Shown here: positions 35,637 to 39,939 of the stretch, one piece after another
How positions within the stretch are numbered: the stretch's first letter is position 1
Layout: the number at the start of each line of letters is the position of its first letter
DNA from: CAZKKF01 sp964553285
GTDB taxonomy: Bacteria > Patescibacteriota > Minisyncoccia > Phycocordibacterales > Zambryskibacteraceae
Length of the DNA stretch: 39,939 bases
Direction of reading: 5' to 3'
NCBI GenBank assembly: GCA_964553285.1
Contig: CAZKKF010000006.1
Coordinates: 1-39,939 of the forward strand
Made by a program: the position numbers and the translations under genes
Notes under the pieces: generated by a model
Database searches by the model: none
What the model was told of the DNA's origin: nothing
Seen by the model: only the letters and a program-made list of their open reading frames with translations

Positions 35637-35903
35637 TTAAACTGATCCAAGGTAATAATTGGCACATTGGTTCTTTTTAACAAAAATGTCGTATCCTATT
35701 CTTTGAAGGTAATTATAAAACTCAGAATTGTCCGGTAATAGACCTATAAAAAGTACAGCGCGAGAAACCCCGAATTTGTCGCGAAGCCATGAACGAAAAG
35801 ACTTGTAATCCAATTTCCACTTGCTCTGCTTTATTCCGAATTTGAGATTGGAAGCATCAATGTAGGCAACTGAATTCTGGTTGTTTGAGATTTTATTTCT
35901 CAT
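35637..35903 (-). pseudogene. Truncated NYN-domain (PIN-like nuclease) gene
   Basis: About 88 residues from the ATG at 35903, which has an AGGA 8 bp upstream; an ATG at 35945 in the same frame lacks one. The start VAYIDASNLKFGIKQ, then KLDYKSFRSWL, AVLFIGLLPDNSEFYNYLQR and IGYDIF, match the first half of NYN/LabA-type domains, which carry PIN-like acidic sites for RNA cleavage. The rest of the domain, including the second acidic cluster, is missing: the frame ends after an unrelated NQCANYYLGSV. A functional nuclease is therefore unlikely. Gene decay or recombination at this accessory boundary is the likely cause. Confidence 0.6.
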
Positions 35904-35980
35904 TTCTATTTTCCTAATCCTGAACTTTATTTGTGGTCTAATCATACACTTTGCGCGAACTTTTTTCGAACGGAATTAAA

Positions 35981-36153
35981 GGCACATTCCGCAGGGCTAA
36001 CGCCCTCACGCGCTACGCGCGTGCTCTCGCAAAGCGAGAGAGCGGAAATGTGCCAACCCACGCGCCCCGCCTCTGTTTTTCTGGGGCAAAGGAGGCGGGG
36101 CGCGGAATGCGGACTTGTCCGCGCGCAGGAGGGGTCTGGGGAGGAATGCGCGC
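35981..36153. repeat. Cluster of consecutive palindromes (cloverleaf-like)
   Basis: 35981-36054 folds completely: outer stem ggcacattccgc/gcggaaatgtgcc, enclosing three back-to-back hairpins, agggc-taac-gccct, cacgcgc-tac-gcgcgtg and ctctcgc-aaa-gcgagag. Then come a 13-bp stem cgcgccccgcctc (36061-36073)/gaggcggggcgcg (36092-36104), gcgga-cttg-tccgc (36109-36122) and gcgcgca (36121-36127)/tgcgcgc (36147-36153). The region is far more GC-rich than its flanks. Frames open through it look like a side effect. Nature unknown. Confidence 0.75.
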
Positions 36154-36222
36154 GGGCTTCGGCTTTCTTTTTCGGCGAGGGTGTCCATAAATCAGTATAT
36201 CACGGCTATCGGAAATTTGGAT

Positions 36223-36265
36223 ATTGACTTCTTCAATAGAAGATATAATATATGAAGAAGTCAAT
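36223..36265 (+). promoter_or_regulatory. Operator palindrome around the start of the Xre regulator
   Basis: A perfect 13-bp inverted repeat, attgacttcttca (36223-36235) and its complement (36253-36265), with a 17-nt spacer that contains TATAAT (36244-36249). The right arm overlaps the first codons of the gene. Likely autoregulation by the encoded protein. Confidence 0.6.
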
Positions 36266-36473
36266 CCACACCAAGGAATATGCTGTCTTTGTCGAACGAC
36301 TGCGGACGGCACGCCTAGAGTCAGGCTTGACCCAGACCCAAGTTTCTAAGAAACTGCGCCGTCCGCAGTCCCATGTTTCAAATATAGAGACAGGACAGCA
36401 AAGGGTTGATGTTGTTGAGCTAAAGCGGTTTGCCAAACTCTACGACAAAGACATCAATTATTTTCTGAAATAA
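36252..36473 (+). CDS. Xre-family helix-turn-helix regulator
   Basis: 73 residues, essentially one HTH_3 domain: FVERLRTARLESGLTQTQVSKKL, RRPQSHVSNIETGQQRVDVV and ELKRFAKLYDKDINYFL. It should bind DNA as a dimer; the large palindrome over its own start is the obvious site. The next gene starts one base after its stop, so they share a transcript. The start is set by similarity of MKKSIHTKEY to the N-termini of relatives; the TATAAT is only 2 bp before this ATG, so either the mRNA starts from an upstream promoter or that box serves another start. Confidence 0.88.
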   Translation: MKKSIHTKEYAVFVERLRTARLESGLTQTQVSKKLRRPQSHVSNIETGQQRVDVVELKRFAKLYDKDINYFLK

Positions 36474-36474
36474 T

Positions 36475-37437
36475 ATGGATAGGAAAACCAAAAGTTTTAT
36501 TTCTATTTTTGTCATCACCTTGCTGATAATTCCGCAGATTACTTTTGCTGCTTGGTGGAATCCGACTACTTGGAAAGTTTGGCAAATCTTCACTAGACAG
36601 AATGTGGAGACTCAAATCGTTGAAATAGAGGAGGAAGAGGAGGAAGAGGAAGCTGAGGAGGTTGTTCAGGAAGCGGAACCTGTTGTTGATTCCACTCCTT
36701 CGACTCCCGCTCCTGCTACGCCATCAGTAAGCACTCCACCCACGCAAGTTAATGTTGTTCCGCCAGTTGTTCCAGTTATAACGCAACCAGCAAAAGACTA
36801 TATAAAGATTTATGGTGATTTGAGAGCGGAGTACTCTTCGTTGAGAAGGAATATTACGGAAGCTCGTGATTCTTTGAACAATAACAAGGAGCCGTTAAAT
36901 ATTGTTGAAAGAGAGTATGAACAAAATCTGACGATACTACTGAACGAGTTTGTAAAAGATGTACAGATTTTGAACACACTAAATACATCAGATTATAATT
37001 TCCCAAACAATGTTGAATTTTATCTTACAAGATATAGCTGGTTAATGTCTGAGTTGAATAGGTTTACTCGGATCTATAAAGATGAACTTCAAAAATATAA
37101 TTTGAATAATGAGATGAATAGAGTGCTCAATTCTCCAGCTGAAAGACAAGCAAGATGCGACGAGGCTTACTTAGTTTATAGATCAGCTACTGACAGGGAG
37201 TTTGAAATAACAGAAAAGTATAATGCTGAGATGAAAAGGTTCTCTATTGTTCCTGGCATGACTATAACAGAGAAAGCGCAATTCGAAAGCAATATTCTAC
37301 AAAGGTATCAGTGGGATATTGCCCCTGCGCGTCTTGAAGTTAATAGGGCAGCAAGAGACATTCAGTTGTACTGCCAAGGTCAGCCAGTTAGTTCACCCCA
37401 AATTTTTACTCCCTATCCCGGGACTTCTGGGGCTTAA
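36475..37437 (+). CDS. Secreted protein with acidic and Pro/Thr-rich linker, unknown function
   Basis: 320 residues. Signal peptide 1-26 (basic start, hydrophobic FVITLLIIPQITFA, then AWW). A run of glutamates (about 51-62) and a Pro/Thr/Val linker follow, then a helical, probably coiled-coil domain from residue 110 to 300 with two Cys (in ARCDEAY and LYCQGQ) that could pair. AT-rich compared with the surface-protein genes. Coupled to the Xre gene, so probably under its control. No family recognised. Confidence 0.75.
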   Translation: MDRKTKSFISIFVITLLIIPQITFAAWWNPTTWKVWQIFTRQNVETQIVEIEEEEEEEEAEEVVQEAEPVVDSTPSTPAPATPSVSTPPTQVNVVPPVVPVITQPAKDYIKIYGDLRAEYSSLRRNITEARDSLNNNKEPLNIVEREYEQNLTILLNEFVKDVQILNTLNTSDYNFPNNVEFYLTRYSWLMSELNRFTRIYKDELQKYNLNNEMNRVLNSPAERQARCDEAYLVYRSATDREFEITEKYNAEMKRFSIVPGMTITEKAQFESNILQRYQWDIAPARLEVNRAARDIQLYCQGQPVSSPQIFTPYPGTSGA

Positions 37438-37487
37438 ATATTGATCTACCGCCAGGCAAGACTCGGCATATTTACAGATAAATATTG

Positions 37488-37493
37488 TAAAAT
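37488..37493 (+). promoter_or_regulatory. -10 box, leaderless start
   Basis: TAAAAT ends 6 bp before the ATG at 37500. No clear -35. Confidence 0.35.
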
Positions 37494-37499
37494 GTTGCT

Positions 37500-38189
37500 A
37501 TGGAATTTGATAATGGCACTAACCTCCATAAGGAAGAGGACTTAAAATCACTTTTCCCAAAACTTCTAGATAATTTGAATGACCTTAAAAACACTCGCCC
37601 ATTTTCCAACGGACTATCCTTTAGGGAATTCTTTGGTTTATCTATAATCACTGCTTTTAGAAAACATACAGAGTCTACAAAAGATTGGTTTTTTACTACG
37701 GATAAAAATATTAGTGACGACGGTGCTATTTCATATTCTGAAATAACTCGACATGACATTGATTACCCTCACGAAAAAATAGAGCAGGTTTATTTACCTA
37801 TATTTTTTGAAAGAAATAATGCTGAACATTATGAAGATTTGCTCATTCGATTTTTGGAGAATAAAAAATTGAACAAAGATAGTTCATATAAAAATAATAA
37901 ATCCCTCGTTCTGTTAAATGATATTGATACCATGCAAGGTTTTAATTGGGTAAATGTCTTGCAAAAAATTTTTCCAAAAAACAAAACCAACTACTCACAT
38001 TTCTACTACATTGGGTATATGGGTCAAAATGATGATTTACTCTCATATATCCTTTTGTCTTATACAGACAAACCTTATCGATCTTATTTGAATGGGCAAT
38101 TTAAATTTTTCCTCTACAAAAACGGGGAATATAAATTTAAAAGAATACAAGATATTGAAGTAGATGATATTTGGAATATAAACATCTAA
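37500..38189 (+). CDS. Hypothetical protein, AT-rich, probably acquired
   Basis: 229 residues, soluble, rich in N, K, F, Y and D. No family recognised. Visible: FREFFGLSIITAFRKHTEST near residue 45, a YFxxSHFYYIGYMGQNDDLL-like aromatic segment in the last third. The base composition is much lower in GC than the core genes, which suggests transfer. Own -10 and own terminator. Confidence 0.7.
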   Translation: MEFDNGTNLHKEEDLKSLFPKLLDNLNDLKNTRPFSNGLSFREFFGLSIITAFRKHTESTKDWFFTTDKNISDDGAISYSEITRHDIDYPHEKIEQVYLPIFFERNNAEHYEDLLIRFLENKKLNKDSSYKNNKSLVLLNDIDTMQGFNWVNVLQKIFPKNKTNYSHFYYIGYMGQNDDLLSYILLSYTDKPYRSYLNGQFKFFLYKNGEYKFKRIQDIEVDDIWNINI

Positions 38190-38191
38190 CA

Positions 38192-38232
38192 AGCTCCGCT
38201 AGGCAAGACCTAGCGGAGCTAACCTTTTTTTG
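38192..38232 (+). terminator. Terminator of the AT-rich gene
   Basis: A perfect 12-bp stem (agctccgctagg and complement), loop caaga, then aacc and seven T. Confidence 0.9.
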
Positions 38233-38305
38233 TGGGCGGTAGAGGACTTGAACCTCTGACCCTCTCAACGTCAATGAGATGCTCTACCAACTGAGCTAAC
38301 CGCCC
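38233..38305 (-). tRNA. tRNA-Val(GAC)
   Basis: Acceptor GGGCGGT/ACCGCCC, D-arm AGCTCAGTTGGTAGAGC, anticodon stem TCTCA/TGAGA with loop TTGACGT, T-arm AGAGGTTCAAGTCCTCT. CCA not encoded. Confidence 0.93.
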
Positions 38306-38621
38306 GCACACTACATATTACGGCCTATTTGGCTCGTATAGGCCCAATTGTATTGATTTTGGGCTTTAGTCGCAAGGGAATTGCGGGCGTGTCTTTCTCC
38401 TCCTACACAGGCAAGGCCTGTGCGGGTTCAACTGGAAGCGTACGCCCCGATCGCGCTGTGGCGCGCCTCGGCGCGCGACCATTCCCCCCCCCCCTGTATG
38501 CTGAGGAAGTTCTAAATTGTGAGCCTTCAGCAGATAGAACCTTTTGATTCATTGCATTGTAAGGTTTGTTGGATGAATTTTAGTAAGGTAAAACGACCCC
38601 TCTCGTGCGTCTAATTTTTAA
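38306..38621. other. 316-bp gene-free region with a series of short hairpins and a C11 tract
   Basis: Consecutive small inverted repeats: ggcctat/ataggcc (about 38334-38356), gcccaa/ttgggc, cgcaa/ttgcg, cacaggc/gcctgtg (about 38406-38422) and gcgcgc elements near 38460-38477, followed by eleven C at 38484-38494. No convincing gene on either strand. Confidence 0.5.
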
Positions 38622-39191
38622 TTAAATTAACAAATCAATTTCTCGAGCAATTCTTTGAAAGTTCATATCTCCTGTATCAAAAATTGTATATGATACAGAA
38701 ACATTTTTTAGCAATTCCAGTAATTCTTCTTGCTGGTTTGAGTAATATGCAACAATTTCATCTTGAGTAGTTCCTTTTGTATTAACATAGCTATTCCATT
38801 TTGCATCTCTGTGAGATTGGGCTAGGGAAATTCTCTCTTTAAGTTTGTTGTTCGGTATCTTTAGAAAACAAATGTATGCATTATTTTGAAGCAACAAAGA
38901 AGCACTTTCTGTAAAGCTTCCGATATCTGCCTTGGTACGCCAGATATGTGTAAGATAGAGACGATCAAAAATAAGTACGTCTTTGTCTGAAGAGAGATAT
39001 TTATTTAAAACCTGTACGATGTGGTCATTGGCTACTACAGGGTCACTGTTATGAAGCAGTGGCATTAGTGTTTCTTCCTCATCAATGAATGCGTAGTTAA
39101 TTGCTTTTCGTTCGAGCATCTTTTCCAGCTCATTTTTCACAGATGTTTTGCCGCTCGTGGCTATGCCTTCGAGAATAATTATTTTCTTCAT
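38622..39191 (-). CDS. P-loop small-molecule/nucleotide kinase-like protein
   Basis: 189 residues. Starts MKKIIILEG then the Walker A loop IATSGKTSVK (GxxxSGKT type); LIFDRLYLTHIW is a Walker B/lid-type DR motif as in (deoxy)nucleoside kinases and dTMP kinases. A helical tail follows. It probably phosphorylates a small substrate with ATP; which one is unclear. An open frame extends further upstream but runs through tRNA-Glu, so the start is set at 39191, where TACAAT ends 5 bp before the ATG (leaderless). Confidence 0.75.
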   Translation of the reverse strand: MKKIIILEGIATSGKTSVKNELEKMLERKAINYAFIDEEETLMPLLHNSDPVVANDHIVQVLNKYLSSDKDVLIFDRLYLTHIWRTKADIGSFTESASLLLQNNAYICFLKIPNNKLKERISLAQSHRDAKWNSYVNTKGTTQDEIVAYYSNQQEELLELLKNVSVSYTIFDTGDMNFQRIAREIDLLI

Positions 39192-39196
39192 AATCC

Positions 39197-39202
39197 AATT
39201 GT
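39197..39202 (-). promoter_or_regulatory. -10 box of the kinase gene, leaderless
   Basis: TACAAT on the minus strand, five bases before the ATG. A gagtggct/agccactc hairpin just upstream (about 39211-39233) may terminate the tRNA-Glu transcript. Confidence 0.45.
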
Positions 39203-39245
39203 AACAGAGAGTGGCTTTTTCTGAGCCACTCGAGCGCTCTCTAAA

Positions 39246-39320
39246 TGGTGACCCCACAGGGAGTCGAACCCTGCTTCCAAGCTTGAAAAGCTTGTGTCCT
39301 AACCGATAGACGATGGGGCC
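39246..39320 (-). tRNA. tRNA-Glu(TTC)
   Basis: Acceptor GGCCCCA/TGGGGTC, anticodon stem CAAGC/GCTTG with loop TTTTCAA, T-arm CAGGGTTCGACTCCCTG. ACCA follows the acceptor, so the CCA end is encoded, unlike the Arg, Gly and Val tRNAs here. Confidence 0.93.
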
Positions 39321-39432
39321 TAATGGAACCCTGGCGAACGGCGAAAAGTCTAGCATTTTTTGTAAAAAACGCAAAAAACTGATAGTCTTTCGGACATGAA
39401 GGTCGCCTGTGCTGAGGTTGTGGCGTGCCAAT

Positions 39433-39519
39433 GGAAGAGTGGCTGAGTGGTTTAAGGCACTGGTTTCGAAAACCAGCGTGGGGGTAACCCCACCGTGAGT
39501 TCAAATCTCACCTCTTCCG
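39433..39519 (+). tRNA. tRNA-Ser(CGA)
   Basis: Acceptor GGAAGAG/CTCTTCC, anticodon stem CTGGT/ACCAG with loop TTCGAAA, long variable arm (GTGGGGGTAACCCCAC) typical of serine tRNAs, T-arm GTGAGTTCAAATCTCAC. Confidence 0.94.
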
Positions 39520-39568
39520 CAAATTGAATAGTGAGATTGGGCTTAGGAAGGGGGCGGGAAACCAGCCA

Positions 39569-39597
39569 TTGCATATTGGATAAGGGTATGATATAAT
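39569..39597 (+). promoter_or_regulatory. Promoter of the terminal secreted-protein gene
   Basis: TTGCAT (39569-39574), 17 bp, TATAAT (39592-39597). Transcription would start near 39604, giving a leader of about 68 nt that contains a 17-codon frame starting at 39603. Confidence 0.7.
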
Positions 39598-39671
39598 GGT
39601 AAATGGAAGGACTTTTACCTGTGTTTCGTTTTCTCAACCACTCAAAGGCTCCATAGGGCCGGAGGCTCCAA

Positions 39672-39939
39672 ATGAACGGAAGTCGTGTAAGGGCGTTCAC
39701 CCTCTCGTTGGTGTGCGCCGTGGCAGTGTGCCTCTTTGGGTCGCCCTTGGGCGCCCAGGGGTATGCCATGATCACGAATGGGCCGACAATCAAGGAGGCT
39801 CTTTCCTCCTGGCTGTCCACCTGTTCCACCGACAACCCCCAGGCCAAGCACAGCCGCTTAAGGGCCACCTGTATCCAGTACATGACGGCTCTCAACGAGC
39901 GCGGAGTGGGTATCACCAGGGTGGAGAATCTCTCCGCCT
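39672..39939 (+). CDS. Secreted protein, 3' partial
   Basis: 89 codons to the window end, no stop. GGAGG lies 6 bp before the ATG. The N-terminus is a signal peptide: basic MNGSRVR, hydrophobic FTLSLVCAVAVCLFGSPLGA and a likely cut near AQGYA. The mature part (ITNGPTIKEALSSWLSTCST, then ATCIQYMTALNERGVG) has a Cys pair spaced as in small exported domains. Family not recognised. Confidence 0.75.
   Translation, partial: MNGSRVRAFTLSLVCAVAVCLFGSPLGAQGYAMITNGPTIKEALSSWLSTCSTDNPQAKHSRLRATCIQYMTALNERGVGITRVENLSA

Noticed and set aside
35981..36054. A tRNA or tRNA-like gene
   Set aside because: Stem lengths and loops do not fit; no T-loop consensus or usable anticodon loop.
35931..36227. Open frames on both strands in the palindrome cluster
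   Set aside because: Arise from GC-rich inverted repeats; no ribosome site or recognisable product.
38622..39431. Longer 269-residue version of the kinase gene
   Set aside because: The extra 80 residues would be translated through tRNA-Glu; MKKIIILEG at 39191 is the natural start before the P-loop.
1..39939. CRISPR array
   Set aside because: No regularly spaced direct repeats with unique spacers were seen; repeats present are intragenic or palindromic.

Overview
The window looks like the genome of a Candidate Phyla Radiation (Patescibacteria, probably Parcubacteria-type) bacterium. This rests on gene content recognised by eye: a giant repeat-rich surface protein with an endosialidase-type chaperone domain, an O-antigen-ligase/TPR protein next to murJ and lepA, a short valS, a surface protein with fibronectin-III-like repeats and a peptidoglycan-binding domain, many tRNAs between short operons, and several apparently leaderless genes. 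TGA is used as a normal stop (for example in the ATGA overlap at 19771-19774), so this is code 11 and not the code 25 of Gracilibacteria. Taxonomy is an inference; no 16S gene is present.

Layout. 1-7463: 5'-truncated giant surface protein. 7497-7977: terminator, RNase P RNA and its promoter, minus strand. 8089-13967: envelope/translation operon (O-antigen ligase-like, murJ, lepA). 13986-14502: a 35-residue membrane peptide and an FtsB/DivIC-like protein, divergent. 14521-25536: an accessory island with a complete diversity-generating retroelement (DGR), a cupin/nucleotidyltransferase pair, a histidine phosphatase, a split PEP-synthase-like phosphotransferase and a large serine recombinase. 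25604-29870: housekeeping block on the minus strand (tRNA-Arg, glutaredoxin, tRNA-Phe, small membrane protein, tRNA-Gly, hsp20, prsW, valS). 30180-34242: large surface protein interrupted by a 100-N assembly gap. 34280-35437: tsaD. 35529-38189: accessory, partly AT-rich segment with palindrome clusters, a truncated NYN gene, an Xre regulator with a large operator and unknown genes. 38233-39519: tRNA-Val, P-loop kinase, tRNA-Glu and tRNA-Ser. The window ends inside a gene for a secreted protein.

The centrepiece is the DGR. The last 44 codons or so of a 613-residue protein (variable repeat, 14936-15066, minus) match a non-coding template repeat (17038-17168, plus) over 131 nt. Of 18 differences, 17 fall on template adenines. 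An avd-type accessory gene and a reverse transcriptase with YADD and LGNLTSQ motifs lie next to the template. The arrangement is unusual: the target gene and avd run opposite to the template and the reverse transcriptase, the template is followed by its own intrinsic terminator, and a hairpin with a GATA tetraloop lies 90 nt past the variable repeat. The likely mechanism is that template RNA is copied by the RT/Avd complex with adenine infidelity, and the cDNA replaces the variable repeat, diversifying up to a dozen or so residues of the target protein.
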